This document shows positions 1-9,107 of a stretch of DNA of 48,019 nt, one piece after another. Numbering within the stretch: position 1 is the stretch's first letter; each line of letters starts with the position of its first letter. The DNA is from Anaerolinea sp. GTDB taxonomy: Bacteria > Chloroflexota > Anaerolineae > Anaerolineales > Anaerolineaceae. The notes beneath the pieces are model-generated. The model worked only from the letters and a program-made list of their open reading frames with translations, was not told the DNA's origin and made no database searches. The position numbers were made by a program, and so were the translations under genes. The stretch spans positions 1 to 48,019 of the forward strand of contig JARKOV010000171.1 of assembly GCA_029975965.1 (NCBI GenBank), read 5' to 3'.

Positions 1-13
1 CCCCCCACTCCTT

Positions 14-1105
14 TTAAGGATTCTTCACGTAGCGATCGAAGAACTCCACCGAGCGCTGCATGGCGACTGAGAAGGACTGCGAGATATTGTGGTCGTTGCC
101 CGGGTAGGTGTAAAACTCCACCGGCAGGCCGGCGTCCAGCGCCGCCTGATAGAGCAGCTCAGAAAAGAGCAGCGGCACCGACTCGTCCTGGTCGCCGTGG
201 TGGAGCTGCAACGGCCCGCTGGCCTCGCCCACGTAGCTGATCGGTGAGATCGACGCCCAGAAGGCGGGGTTTTCCTCCGGCGAGCCGTACAGCTCGACAA
301 AGGTCTGCCGCCAGCGCCGCGCGCCCGTCGAGATGGTCGCGGGCGGGGTCGCCCGCCAGCGTGAAGCCATATCCGGGTACGAGGCCACCACCCCCGCCCA
401 GATCACCCCTGCCTTAATGTCGCGGGTGGTGACCATCGCGCGCAGGGTGATGTGACCGCCCATCGAGTGCCCCCACATGCCGATGCGGTTCGGGTCGGCC
501 TCGGCGAAGCGCTTGATCGATCCCACCGCGTTGAGCACGTCGATGGTGTAATTGGGCGTGCCGTAGCCGCCGGTGGCCTCGCCCTGCGAGTCGCCGTGCC
601 CGCGATAATCGGAGCGGAAGACGATGTAGCCGTTGCGCGCGAACGCATCCACGTAAGCCACGTAGCGCTCGGTCGTGCGGTACTGTGCCGGGGGAATGTA
701 ACCGTGGTTGAAGATCACCACCGGCCAGCCGGTGGCGGGGCGCTCGCCGTATGGCACGGTCAGCAGGGCGTAGATTTTCAAACCTTCCGAGAGGTACGAC
801 GCGATGTAGCGGTAGTAGTTCGCGCCGGGGTTGAGCGTCTGCTCGATCACGATGTCGCTGCCCGGGTACTCGCCGCGGCGCATTTCCTCGATCGCCAGCG
901 GGTGCAGCGTCGGCGTCGGGGTGAATGGGATCGTGGGGAGCGGCGTGGGCGTCTCGCTGGGCGCCGGGGATGGGGTAAAGCTGGCCTGAACTTCCACCGG
1001 CAACGGGCTTTCAGCCGCGTCGCCGCTCACAGGCGGCGAAAAACCGGGCACCGCGGCGCTGCACGCCGCCAGGAAGACAACCAGTAATAAGAGAAGCTTT
1101 CTCAT
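14..1105 (-). CDS. Lipoprotein alpha/beta hydrolase (S9/dienelactone-hydrolase-like)
   Basis: A 363-residue exported esterase or peptidase-like hydrolase. The signal peptide ends in a lipobox (LAAC, Cys15), so it should be lipid-anchored outside the cytoplasmic membrane. A Pro/Thr/Ser linker (about residues 42-68) follows, then an alpha/beta-hydrolase domain. The nucleophile elbow GHSMGG puts Ser214 in place; Asp306 (in HGDQDESVP) and His338 (in GNDHN) fit as the other catalytic residues, and FNHGY near 132-136 fits the oxyanion region. An AAAGGTAGG sequence lies just before the ATG. It follows the TIM-barrel gene on the same strand after a 134-bp gap with no obvious link. The hydrolase fold is clear; the substrate cannot be told. 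Confidence 0.88.
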   Translation of the reverse strand: MRKLLLLLVVFLAACSAAVPGFSPPVSGDAAESPLPVEVQASFTPSPAPSETPTPLPTIPFTPTPTLHPLAIEEMRRGEYPGSDIVIEQTLNPGANYYRYIASYLSEGLKIYALLTVPYGERPATGWPVVIFNHGYIPPAQYRTTERYVAYVDAFARNGYIVFRSDYRGHGDSQGEATGGYGTPNYTIDVLNAVGSIKRFAEADPNRIGMWGHSMGGHITLRAMVTTRDIKAGVIWAGVVASYPDMASRWRATPPATISTGARRWRQTFVELYGSPEENPAFWASISPISYVGEASGPLQLHHGDQDESVPLLFSELLYQAALDAGLPVEFYTYPGNDHNISQSFSVAMQRSVEFFDRYVKNP

Positions 1106-1239
1106 AGCCTACCTTTTCAAACCGTTAATATGCCGTGGCTTCTAGACCAGCCCTGTCGGGCTGAGCGCAAAACCGTGGATGGGGTTAATTATCGCCTGTG
1201 ATGATTAAAATTGGTTGAATTTTGCCAGATTCGTCGAGG

Positions 1240-2016
1240 TTACACGTCGCAAATCTCGAAGGCGCGTCTCAGCGAAGCGAACACGTCGCCTTTGGGGCGG
1301 TATTCGTGCGCCAGGTACAGCTCGTACCCACCGGCTGCGATCGCCCGGCACACCGCCGCGTAATTGATCTCTTGCGACTCGTCGATATCGCCGCGACCCG
1401 GCACGCCGCCGGTGTGAAAGTGACCGATCCATGGCAGGTTGGCGGAGATGGTGGCGATCAGGTTGCCTTCCATGATCTGCATGTGGTAGATGTCGTAGAG
1501 CAGCTTGACCCGCGGGCTGTTCACCCGCCGGACCACTTCAAGCCCCCAGGCCGAATGGTCGCACTGGTAGCCGGGGTGATCGACGGTGGTGTTGAGCAGC
1601 TCCAGGTTGAGGTTGACGCCTTTTTTCTCGGCGTAAGGGGCGATGCGCCGGAACCCTTCGGCGGTGGCTGCGATTGCATCCTCCTCGCTCTGCCCGGCAC
1701 GCCGGTTGCCGCTGAAGCAGATCACCCCCGGCACGCCGTATTGGGCGGCCACATCGATCGATGCGCGCAGCTCGCGCTCGATGCGCTCGTGTTGAGAGGG
1801 GTCGTTCAGGCCGACCGGCAGGCTGTCGTGCCCGACAATTTGCGAGATCACCAGGTTATAGCGGCGGCACAAGGCGGCGAAGGCGGCAAATTCCTCGCCG
1901 CGCTGCCAGATTTCCACCGCCGGGTAACCGAGCTCTGCCACGCGGGCGACAAAAACCTCCAGGGGCAAATCCTCTTTGTTTAACATGGGGATGCATACGG
2001 ATTGCTTGATGGGCAC
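1240..2016 (-). CDS. Hydroxypyruvate isomerase-like sugar isomerase/epimerase (TIM barrel)
   Basis: A 258-residue xylose-isomerase-like TIM barrel, closest in pattern to hydroxypyruvate isomerase (Hyi) and related ketose epimerases, which interconvert small hydroxy-carbonyl compounds using metal and two glutamates. Landmarks are NLELLN with Glu139, LLYDIYHMQIMEGNL with Asp175 and His178, the Hyi-typical HFHTGGVPGR (199-208), and HEYRP with Glu238. The length is normal for Hyi. I chose the GTG start because a near-perfect AGGAGGTGA lies just upstream; the next in-frame ATG (residue 11) would remove the first strand. No glyoxylate-pathway gene is next to it, so the true substrate may be another sugar or keto acid. 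Confidence 0.82.
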   Translation of the reverse strand: MPIKQSVCIPMLNKEDLPLEVFVARVAELGYPAVEIWQRGEEFAAFAALCRRYNLVISQIVGHDSLPVGLNDPSQHERIERELRASIDVAAQYGVPGVICFSGNRRAGQSEEDAIAATAEGFRRIAPYAEKKGVNLNLELLNTTVDHPGYQCDHSAWGLEVVRRVNSPRVKLLYDIYHMQIMEGNLIATISANLPWIGHFHTGGVPGRGDIDESQEINYAAVCRAIAAGGYELYLAHEYRPKGDVFASLRRAFEICDV

Positions 2017-2210
2017 GGCTCACCTCCTGCGCTTGTTTGCGTAAAATTGAGTTGATTGTACATCGATCCATCGATTTCTGCCGGGAGTCAAGCCCGTGAA
2101 CGCTGACTTCGCTTGACCCTTCCGGTTGGGTAGTGCGAGCGGGTCGCGCCTCACTCTGGGGTAAAATTAACCCGCAACGTTCTCCACCGGTCGCCCGCAA
2201 GGACTTGGCT

Positions 2211-4109
2211 GTGACCCTCAACCACCCGCTCCGGCGCTTTTACCCTGCCCTTTTCCTGCTCCTCTCGGCCACCGAGGGTGTGCTGGCGATCCTGTTGCTC
2301 TTCAACCAGGCCTCCGAGGCGCAAAACGCCGTTTTCATGGGATATTCGCGCACCCGCCTGGCGCTTGGCGCGGTTGCGGCGATGGGCGTGCTGCTCTGCC
2401 TGGGCGGGGGCTTGCTGCTGCTCTCTCAGCGCCGCGCCGGCCGCCTGCACGCCCGCCTGGAAGCGGCACTGGCTCCCGACCGGCCCTGGGCCGCGCTGCT
2501 GGCCGGTTTGACCGCCGCCGCCATCGCCGCGGTTGCCTGGAATGAAATCCTCGCCACCTGGCTCTACGGCCTGCGCCAGCTTCGCCCGCTGTTGGTCTGG
2601 CTGGCGCTGATCCTGCTGCAGGGCGGATTGGCGCTCAGCCTGCTTCTCCCGGAAAGGGCGCGCGCCGCGTTCCGCGGAGAGCCCGCCCAGGCGGCGCGCC
2701 GTTGGCGGCTCATCCTGCTGCCGACAGCGCTGCTGGCCGCCGCGCTCTTCTTCGGGGTGCGCCTGGCCATCGATTTGCGCCGCTTCACCTTTTTCTTCGG
2801 GTTCATCCTGCTCGCCCTGCTCTTCGCCGCCGAGCTGGCCTGGTTGGACGGTCGCGCCCGACAGCGCGCCGGGTACCAGACCGCGCGCAGCCTGTTGATC
2901 GCAGCGATCATCTTCTGCGGGGTGTTCGCCGCTTACCGCCTGTCGGCGGTGATGGCGGGTAACGTGGTCACCCCGGCGAAGTCCTATTTCGACGAGCTGG
3001 CGCGCGCCTGGCTGCAGGGACAACTGTACCTTTCGAACCCTTCCGACACCCACGACCTGACCCTCTACAACGGGCAGTGGTACGTGGCCAACCCGCCGCT
3101 GGTCGCCATCCTGATGGTGCCTCTGGTGTGGGCCATCCCCGACTTCAACACCGTGGTCTACGCCTGCGCCAACGGCGCGCTCAACGCGGCGCTGCTCTTT
3201 CTCTTGCTGGAGCAGGTCTACCGGCGCGGCTGGATTCGCCTCAACCTCGCCGGGCGCCTGTGGCTGACCGCTTTCTTCGCCTTCGGCACCGCGCATTTCT
3301 ACCTGAGCACCGACGGGCGCATGTGGTTCATGAGCCAGCAGGTCACCGTCACCCTGCTGACCCTGGCAACCATCTGCGCCGTGGCGCGCCGCCCGGCCTG
3401 GCTCTCAGGCGCTGCGCTGGCGCTGGCGGTGGTGGCGCGCCCGCACATCCTGGTCTTTGCGCCGCTGCTGTTCGGCATCCACCTGCAAAACGCGCAGGAA
3501 GAGGGGCGGCGGCTGGGCTGGGCGGGCCTGCTGCGCTGGGGGCTGTCGATCGGTGTGCCGATCCTGGTGGCCGGGGCCGGGCTGCTCTATTACAACTGGT
3601 TGCGCTTTGGCGACCCGCTGGATTACGGCTACCTGACCGAAAACGTGGCCGATTTCATGGCCGGCGACCTCCAACAATACGGCACGTTCCACCCCGTGTT
3701 CATCCTGCGCAACCTGCGGGTGATGTTCCTCAACCTGCCGGTCTGGCGCGAGCCGTGCGCCGCCTTTGGCCCCAGCGTGGAGGGGATGAGCATGCTGCTC
3801 GCCTCGCCCGCACTGCTTTACCTGGCGGGCGCGCTGCCTCTCCGGCGCAATCCCGAGCGTCGCAAAGCCTGGGTATACGCTGCGTGGGCGGCTATTTTCA
3901 CCACCCTGCTGCCGCTGGCGCTGTATTACAACACCGGCGCGTGGCAGTTTGGCTACAAGTACCTGCTCGATTTCCTCGTCCCGGTGATGTTGTTGCTGGC
4001 TTTGGGCGCCGGCGCGCGCGTCTCCTGGGGCATGCGCATCCTCATCCTGCTCAGCATGGCGGTCAACCTGTATGGCGTGTTGTGGTGGCACGGGCTGGTG
4101 TGCCGCTAA
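2211..4109 (+). CDS. Polytopic membrane protein, GT-C/GT39-like
   Basis: A 632-residue protein with many hydrophobic segments from residue 8 to the C-terminus. The layout (an early extracytoplasmic loop with FDELARAWLQGQLYL, then GQWYVANPPL, then a long run of membrane helices) resembles GT-C glycosyltransferases of the dolichyl-phosphate-mannose type, which move sugars from lipid carriers outside the membrane. That is a fold-level inference: no family signature is certain. I chose GTG 2211 because AAGGA (2199-2203) sits 7 nt before it. A start at 2133 would precede the -10-like TAAAAT at 2162-2167. The next gene has its own promoter, so this is probably a single-gene unit. Confidence 0.68.
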   Translation: MTLNHPLRRFYPALFLLLSATEGVLAILLLFNQASEAQNAVFMGYSRTRLALGAVAAMGVLLCLGGGLLLLSQRRAGRLHARLEAALAPDRPWAALLAGLTAAAIAAVAWNEILATWLYGLRQLRPLLVWLALILLQGGLALSLLLPERARAAFRGEPAQAARRWRLILLPTALLAAALFFGVRLAIDLRRFTFFFGFILLALLFAAELAWLDGRARQRAGYQTARSLLIAAIIFCGVFAAYRLSAVMAGNVVTPAKSYFDELARAWLQGQLYLSNPSDTHDLTLYNGQWYVANPPLVAILMVPLVWAIPDFNTVVYACANGALNAALLFLLLEQVYRRGWIRLNLAGRLWLTAFFAFGTAHFYLSTDGRMWFMSQQVTVTLLTLATICAVARRPAWLSGAALALAVVARPHILVFAPLLFGIHLQNAQEEGRRLGWAGLLRWGLSIGVPILVAGAGLLYYNWLRFGDPLDYGYLTENVADFMAGDLQQYGTFHPVFILRNLRVMFLNLPVWREPCAAFGPSVEGMSMLLASPALLYLAGALPLRRNPERRKAWVYAAWAAIFTTLLPLALYYNTGAWQFGYKYLLDFLVPVMLLLALGAGARVSWGMRILILLSMAVNLYGVLWWHGLVCR

Positions 4110-4116
4110 GCGCGGC

Positions 4117-4144
4117 TTGATATTGTTTACGTTTCTGGTAATAT
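4117..4144 (+). promoter_or_regulatory. Sigma70-like promoter for the repeat lipoprotein
   Basis: TTGATA (4117-4122), a 16-nt spacer and TAATAT (4139-4144) lie in the short gap after the membrane-protein stop. Transcription would start about 35 nt before the ATG at 4188. The -10 context (GGTAATATTAACCCGCAA) closely resembles that before the preceding gene (GGTAAAATTAACCCGCAA at 2160), so the two may share regulation. Confidence 0.55.
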
Positions 4145-4187
4145 TAACCCGCAATAGATCGCCACACCCACCTGTCACGAGGATTCG

Positions 4188-5378
4188 ATGCGCCCGACTC
4201 CCAAAAAAAGCTGGATTCTGATCATTATCCTGGTTTTGCTGACCACGCAAGCCTGCAACCTGATCACTTCGATCGTCTCACCCGGCGGCACGCCCGTCCC
4301 CTCCGAGGCAAATCCCCTCCCGCCGACCCCTCCGGCAGGCACCATCGAAGCGCCGCCAACCGCTCCACCGCCGGTGGAAACGGTTGACCCGGTCACGCTG
4401 TGCCCCACCCCAGGCGAGGGCAACAGCCTTTACCTGAGCCGTGAGAACGGGTTCTGTTTCCTCTACCCTTCCAGTTACCCGGTCCAACCGGATGGCATCC
4501 GCCCGGACGAGGTGCTCTCAATCCTCGGGCCGCGCGAGCCGGGCGAATCCATGGAGCCTGCCGTAGTGGTGCTCGGCCTGGCTTATAACGGTCCTGCCGA
4601 CGGCCTGACCAGCGGCGCATACGCCGAGCGCTGGTTCAACCTCAACACTGCCGGCAGCGGCCTGGCTTACGAGCCGTTCCCCGGCAGCATCGGCGGGCAG
4701 GATGCGGTCATCCTGCGCAACATCCCCGGCTTTTACTCGCAGCGCGCCGCCTTCGTGGTCGCCAACGGCATCCGCTACCAGATCACCCTCGTCCCGCAGC
4801 CGGAGGATGTGGCTGTCCTGGCGGAAGCTGCCACCGACCTGTGGAACCTGGTCACCGGCTCGCTGGTGTTCTTCCCGCCCGAGAACGACCGCCTGACCAT
4901 CCGGCCTGAGGAGGTTTGCCCGGCTGCCAGCGCCGACACCGCCGTGTACCGCAGCGACCTGGATGGGTATTGTTACCTGTATCCGACCACCTTCAGCCCC
5001 GATCCCGGCTTGCCCGGGCGAGTGCAGGGCGGGCCGGTCGTGTTGACCGACGCCGATTTTGGCGAGGTGCGCACCTCGCTCACCCTGGGCACGTTTGGCT
5101 ATTTCCCCGGGCAAAACCCGCGCCAGGTGATCGAGCCGCGCGGAGACGCGGTCGATTCGCTGGTCGATGCCACCATGGGCGGGCATCCGGCGGTGATCTT
5201 CCGCAATCCGCAGGGTCCCTGGGCATCCAAACAGGCCCTCATCCTGGTCGACGGCTTTGCCTACACCATCGTGGCGCAACCCTTCGAGCCGGGGGCATAC
5301 CCCGGGGGCATGCCGTACCTCAACCAGTTGTGGGATACGGTCACGGGCTCGCTGGCTTTTTTCACCCCCTGGAGATAA
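4188..5378 (+). CDS. Lipoprotein with two tandem copies of one domain
   Basis: A 396-residue lipoprotein of unknown function. The signal peptide ends in TTQAC (lipobox Cys23) and is followed by a Pro-rich linker to about residue 68. The rest is one domain present twice. Unit 1 (about 71-231) starts LCPTPGEGNSLYLSRENGFCFLYPSSY and ends LWNLVTGSLVFFPP. Unit 2 (about 243-396) starts VCPAASADTAVYRSDLDGYCYLYPTTF and ends LWDTVTGSLAFFTP. Each keeps a Cys near its start, an FCFLYP/YCYLYP motif and a G-hydrophobic-DAVILRN-like strand. Each unit probably folds alone with one internal disulfide. The unit-end TGSLVFF resembles lipoproteins that bind envelope partners, but I know no family name. The start has GAGGA just upstream. 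Confidence 0.8.
   Translation: MRPTPKKSWILIIILVLLTTQACNLITSIVSPGGTPVPSEANPLPPTPPAGTIEAPPTAPPPVETVDPVTLCPTPGEGNSLYLSRENGFCFLYPSSYPVQPDGIRPDEVLSILGPREPGESMEPAVVVLGLAYNGPADGLTSGAYAERWFNLNTAGSGLAYEPFPGSIGGQDAVILRNIPGFYSQRAAFVVANGIRYQITLVPQPEDVAVLAEAATDLWNLVTGSLVFFPPENDRLTIRPEEVCPAASADTAVYRSDLDGYCYLYPTTFSPDPGLPGRVQGGPVVLTDADFGEVRTSLTLGTFGYFPGQNPRQVIEPRGDAVDSLVDATMGGHPAVIFRNPQGPWASKQALILVDGFAYTIVAQPFEPGAYPGGMPYLNQLWDTVTGSLAFFTPWR
4398..5378 (+). repeat. Internal protein-level duplication (2 units of about 155-160 aa)
   Basis: Unit 1 is about 4398-4880 and unit 2 about 4914-5375. The similarity is visible in protein, not as long DNA identity, so the duplication is old. Conserved anchors are the [LV]CP start, the G[FY]C[FY]LYP motif and the LW..VTGSL.FF end. 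Confidence 0.75.
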
Positions 5379-5474
5379 GCGGCAACTTTAGCGGTGCTTA
5401 CGCGTAAAATGACATAAACATCAGTCCGATCGGTTTTCGCGGCCGGTTTTTTTACGCGCCAGAAAGGCATCCAG

Positions 5475-7799
5475 ATGGATCACCAACCGCCGACCCACCC
5501 CTCCTCGCCCGTAGGAGAAAACATCCACGCACGGAAGGGAATCCAGCCGCTTTTCACCCGCCTGGGGAGCTGGATCAAACGGACCGCCCGCGGGCTGCTC
5601 CCCGGCCCGCACGCTTTTCGCGGGGCCACGCTGGGCCTGGCGGTTGTGGCAGCCCTTTTCGCCGCGGGGTTCCTGGTGAGCTTCTTCCTGGTTTCGGTCC
5701 CCAACTGGCCGGTGGTGGGCATCTTTTTGGTGTTGTTCGCCCTGCTGGTCGCGCTGGCCAACCTGCTCCGCGACGTGCTGCGCGGGCTGGCGCGCCTGGT
5801 CCTGGCGTTGCCCCGCCCTTTCCTGTGGGCTTTGCTGGCAGCCCTGCTCCTCGGTCTGATCAACACCATTGGCTTTGACGACCTCATCCTCTGGCTGGTC
5901 GTGCTGACTTTGATCGTCACCGGAGCGCTGCTCGGCGCCGGGCTAAATTCCCTCGTCCGCACCGGCTGGCGCGACCTGGCCGGCTTGCAGCGCGGAGCAG
6001 CCCTTGGGGGGCTGGTGATCGGTGGGGCCGGCGCCCTGGGGCTGGCGTTTTTCCTGGCGTTTCCCGGCGCACGCATTGCCGCCCCTGCCAACGCCTTCAC
6101 CGGCGCGACGAGCGTGGCACCCCTCAACCTGCCCGACCCGTCGCTGCCGGGCACTTTCCCGGTCGAAACCTTCACCTACGGCAGCGGCACCGACCGGCTT
6201 CGCCCGGAATATGGCGCCGGAGCAGACTTCACCACCCCCACCGTCGACGGCTCCAAATTCATCGGCAACTGGAGCGGTCTCACCGAAGCGCTGCGCAACC
6301 TGTATTGGGGCTTCAACGAGACGCAACTGCCGCTCAACGGGCAGGTCTGGGCGCCTGCCGGAGATGGTCCCTTCCCGCTGGTGCTGATCGTCCATGGCAA
6401 CCATGCCGCCGAGGACTTCTCCGAGGGTGGCTACGCCTACCTGGGCGAGCTGTTTGCCAGCCGCGGTTTCATCACCGTCTCGGTGGACGAGAATTTCCTC
6501 AACACAGCCGATTCGGACGTCATTTTCGGTCCCGGCGGAGCGTTGAAACAGGAAAACGATGCGCGCGGCTGGCTGCTGCTTGAGCATCTGCGCCAGTGGC
6601 GTGAATGGAACGCTGACAGCGGGCACCCGTTTTACAGGCGGGTCGACCTGGATCGCGTCGCGTTAATCGGTCATTCGCGCGGGGGCGAGGCGGTGGCGAT
6701 CGCTGCCGCATTCAACCGCCTGCCGGCCTATCCAGACGACGCCAGCGTGCCGTTCGACTACGGCTTCGGCATCCGTTCGGTCATCGCCATCGCCCCGGTG
6801 GATGGGCAGTACCGCCCTGCATCCAGGGGCACCCCCCTTGAAAACGTCAACTACTTCTCCATCCAGGGCTCGCACGACGCCGACATGCGCTCCTTCCACG
6901 GCGCGCTGCAGTACGAGCGAGTCCGGTTCACCGACGGTGAGCCCTGGTTCAAGGCGCTGCTGTACGTGTACGGTGCCAATCACGGCCAGTTCAACAGCCG
7001 CTGGGCGCGCTACGACTACGGCGAGATCGCCGCGCGGCTGCTCAACGTGCGCAATTTAATCCCCGCCGAAGAACAGGCGCAGATCGCCAGGGTGTATTTC
7101 AGCGCCTTCCTCGAAGCCACCCTGCACGGACAGGATGGGTACCGCGCGCTGTTCGAAAATCACCTGGCCGGGCGCGACTGGCTGCCCGACACGATTTACC
7201 TCAACCGCTACGCCGGGGCCGGTGAGCGACCGATTGCCAACTTTGAGGAGGACCTCGACGTGCGCACCGCTGCGCTGCCCGGTTCCATCTGGGAAGGCGC
7301 CGACCTGGCCGGCTGGCGCGAGCAGATGGTGAAAATCAAATGGGGCACGCTGGAGAGCCAGGCGGTTTACCTGAGCTGGGATGAGCAAAAGGCCAATCCT
7401 GCGTATGCGCTGCGCCTGGGAGTCGGCGCGCTGGAAATCGCCCCGCAAGACGCGCTGGTTTTTTCGCTGGCCGACTCGGGCGAGAAAACGGGCAAAGATG
7501 AACAGCGCCAACCGATCGACTTGACCGTGGAGCTGGTCGACCGCGCCGGTCAGCGCGCTGCGCTGCCGCTCAGCCACGTCGTCGCGCTCCAGCCGCAACT
7601 GGAGGCGCAGGTGACCAAGCTGCCCTTCACCAATCCAACCCCGCCTTCCGAGGCGGTTTTCCAGAGCTACCGGTTTGCGCTGGTCGATTTCCAGGCGCAG
7701 AACCCGGCCTTCGACCCGCAGGCGCTGGCCGAAATTCGCTTCGTCTTCGACCGCAGCCCCAAAGGGGCGGTGATCCTCGACGACCTGGGCTTGCGCTAG
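5475..7799 (+). CDS. Membrane-anchored alpha/beta hydrolase, 774 aa
   Basis: A large hydrolase with three parts. Residues 1-50 are a basic cytoplasmic lead. About 52-200 carry several transmembrane helices. From about 270 comes an alpha/beta-hydrolase domain resembling chlorophyllase or polyester-hydrolase-like enzymes: LVLIVHGNH for the oxyanion strand, GHSRGG with Ser401 as nucleophile, and GANHGQF with a plausible catalytic His. A C-terminal region from about 590 (IANFEEDLDVRTAALPGSIWEGADL) looks like an added beta-sandwich domain. The active site should face outside. AGAAAGG precedes the ATG, and a -10-like TAAAAT lies at 5405-5410. It ends 24 bp from the convergent aldo/keto reductase. 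The substrate is unknown. Confidence 0.78.
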   Translation: MDHQPPTHPSSPVGENIHARKGIQPLFTRLGSWIKRTARGLLPGPHAFRGATLGLAVVAALFAAGFLVSFFLVSVPNWPVVGIFLVLFALLVALANLLRDVLRGLARLVLALPRPFLWALLAALLLGLINTIGFDDLILWLVVLTLIVTGALLGAGLNSLVRTGWRDLAGLQRGAALGGLVIGGAGALGLAFFLAFPGARIAAPANAFTGATSVAPLNLPDPSLPGTFPVETFTYGSGTDRLRPEYGAGADFTTPTVDGSKFIGNWSGLTEALRNLYWGFNETQLPLNGQVWAPAGDGPFPLVLIVHGNHAAEDFSEGGYAYLGELFASRGFITVSVDENFLNTADSDVIFGPGGALKQENDARGWLLLEHLRQWREWNADSGHPFYRRVDLDRVALIGHSRGGEAVAIAAAFNRLPAYPDDASVPFDYGFGIRSVIAIAPVDGQYRPASRGTPLENVNYFSIQGSHDADMRSFHGALQYERVRFTDGEPWFKALLYVYGANHGQFNSRWARYDYGEIAARLLNVRNLIPAEEQAQIARVYFSAFLEATLHGQDGYRALFENHLAGRDWLPDTIYLNRYAGAGERPIANFEEDLDVRTAALPGSIWEGADLAGWREQMVKIKWGTLESQAVYLSWDEQKANPAYALRLGVGALEIAPQDALVFSLADSGEKTGKDEQRQPIDLTVELVDRAGQRAALPLSHVVALQPQLEAQVTKLPFTNPTPPSEAVFQSYRFALVDFQAQNPAFDPQALAEIRFVFDRSPKGAVILDDLGLR

Positions 7800-7823
7800 G
7801 TTTCTGATTTTACCGTGCGGGTA

Positions 7824-8657
7824 TCACCACTCGCCGGCCATAAAACCGGGCCGGATGGTGTGCAAGCCTTCGTCCAGCCCATCCAGCTCGCGCATGTCCT
7901 CTGCGGAGATGTCGAAATCGAACACGTCAGCGTTTTCGACGATGCGCTCCCTTCGCACCGACTTGGGGATCACCACCATGCCGTGCTGCAGCACCCAGCG
8001 AATGAGCACCTGGGCCGGGGTTTTACCGTAACGCCGGGCGACCGCCGCCAGGCGCGGGTCGTTGAGCTTTGCCCCGCGGGAAAGCGGGCTGTAGCTTTCG
8101 GCTACGATGCCGGCCTGCTGGCAAAAGCCGACCAGCTCCAGCCGGGTGTTGAAGGCGTGCACCTCGAACTGGTTGACCGCCGGCACCACCGGAGAGTCGG
8201 CCAGCAGCTCGTTGAGGTGGCGAACAGTGTAATTGCTTACCCCAATCGCGCGCACCCGGCCTTCTTCGTAGAGGCGCAACAGCGCCCGCCAGGCCTCTTT
8301 GCGCGTGTCACGGATCGGCCAGTGCACCAGGTAGAGATCCACCTGCTCCACCCCCAGCAATCGCACGCTCTCATCGTATGCGCGCAGCGCTGCGTCGTAG
8401 CGCTGGCTGCCGTTCCACAGTTTGGTGGTGATAAAGATGTCCTCCCGAGGGATCCCGCTCTCGCGAATGGCTGCGCCCACGTCGGCCTCGTTGCCGTAGA
8501 TCGCCGCCGTGTCGATGTGGCGGTAACCGGCCTCCAATGCCCAGCGCACCGCGTTGCGCGTCTCGCTGCCCCGCTCGGATTGAAAAGTGCCCAACCCTAA
8601 CCGGGGCATCTCGATCCCGTTGTTCAGCTTCACCGTGCTCTGTAACGTTAAGTCCAT
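7824..8657 (-). CDS. Aldo/keto reductase (AKR5-like, 2,5-diketogluconate reductase type)
   Basis: A 277-residue NADPH-dependent reductase of aldehydes and ketones, cytosolic, with a (beta/alpha)8 barrel. The catalytic tetrad is complete: Asp49 (HIDTA), Tyr54 (AIYGNE), Lys79 (TTKLWN) and His112 (LVHWP). The family signatures GYRHIDTA, IGVSNY and the C-terminal VIPKSVRRERIVEN (coenzyme 2'-phosphate binding) are all present. The C-terminal tail is short, as in AKR5 bacterial enzymes. It is transcribed toward the hydrolase gene and has no operon partner downstream. The family is certain; the natural substrate is not. Confidence 0.93.
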   Translation of the reverse strand: MDLTLQSTVKLNNGIEMPRLGLGTFQSERGSETRNAVRWALEAGYRHIDTAAIYGNEADVGAAIRESGIPREDIFITTKLWNGSQRYDAALRAYDESVRLLGVEQVDLYLVHWPIRDTRKEAWRALLRLYEEGRVRAIGVSNYTVRHLNELLADSPVVPAVNQFEVHAFNTRLELVGFCQQAGIVAESYSPLSRGAKLNDPRLAAVARRYGKTPAQVLIRWVLQHGMVVIPKSVRRERIVENADVFDFDISAEDMRELDGLDEGLHTIRPGFMAGEW

Positions 8658-8721
8658 GGTCAGCTCCTCAGGTTTTATTGTACCTGAAAGCGCGCGGACG
8701 GCTTTTCCTCCACTTAAAATA

Positions 8722-8750
8722 AACCCGGCACGCGCCAGATGTGCCGGGTT
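8722..8750 (-). terminator. Hairpin terminator after the 74-aa gene
   Basis: Arms AACCCGGCAC (8722-8731) and GTGCCGGGTT (8741-8750) form a perfect 10-bp stem with a 9-nt loop. Read on the minus strand the stem is followed by TATTTTAAG, a modest U-rich tail. It lies about 43 nt after the stop of the 74-aa gene. Confidence 0.65.
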
Positions 8751-8792
8751 GCCATACGGAGGAGCTGTCCAATAATCCGCTCAGACAGGCCC

Positions 8793-9017
8793 TTATTTGA
8801 CCAGCTTGTTGACTTCCACGAGCAGCGCTTCAGCCTTCTCCTTGGTCAAGCCGAGCTGGGCTGCCGCCGGCATCGCCAGCAACATGTTCAACGAAACGCC
8901 CTTCACCATCGACAGCATTGGGTTGGTCGACAGGCCGGGGAATTGCTTGTCCAGCACGGACTTGGCCTGCGGGTTCTCGAGCAGCTCACCGAGGGTGGTA
9001 TTGAGTGTGTACGCCAT
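8793..9017 (-). CDS. Small helical protein, 74 aa
   Basis: A 74-residue protein, mostly helical by composition, with a conserved-looking core: TLGELLENPQAKSVLDKQFPGLSTNPMLSM, then GLTKEKAEALLVEVN. From memory, this same unit occurs fused to the C-terminus of secreted hydrolases in other bacteria, where its role is unknown; here it stands alone and has no signal peptide. A strong AAGGAG lies before the ATG. It follows the 308-aa coiled-coil membrane protein by 90 bp on the same strand, so the two may be co-transcribed and end at the hairpin at 8722-8750. I can assign no function. Confidence 0.7.
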   Translation of the reverse strand: MAYTLNTTLGELLENPQAKSVLDKQFPGLSTNPMLSMVKGVSLNMLLAMPAAAQLGLTKEKAEALLVEVNKLVK

Positions 9018-9107
9018 GTGTTTTCTCCTTTTCCATTGGGCAGGCAGAATCGAACACTACACTTCATTGTAGCACAGCGGCCAACCGGTTGCGCCGGGCG
9101 ATTGGGT

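Noticed and set aside
1148..1163. A short stem CAGCCC/GGGCTG between the first two genes
   Set aside because: Only 6 bp without a T-run; too weak to call a terminator.
2151..3296. A 381-codon open frame on the minus strand opposite the membrane-protein gene
   Set aside because: It is rich in Gln, Arg, Gly and His, without any domain; it is the shadow of a GC-rich membrane gene on the other strand.
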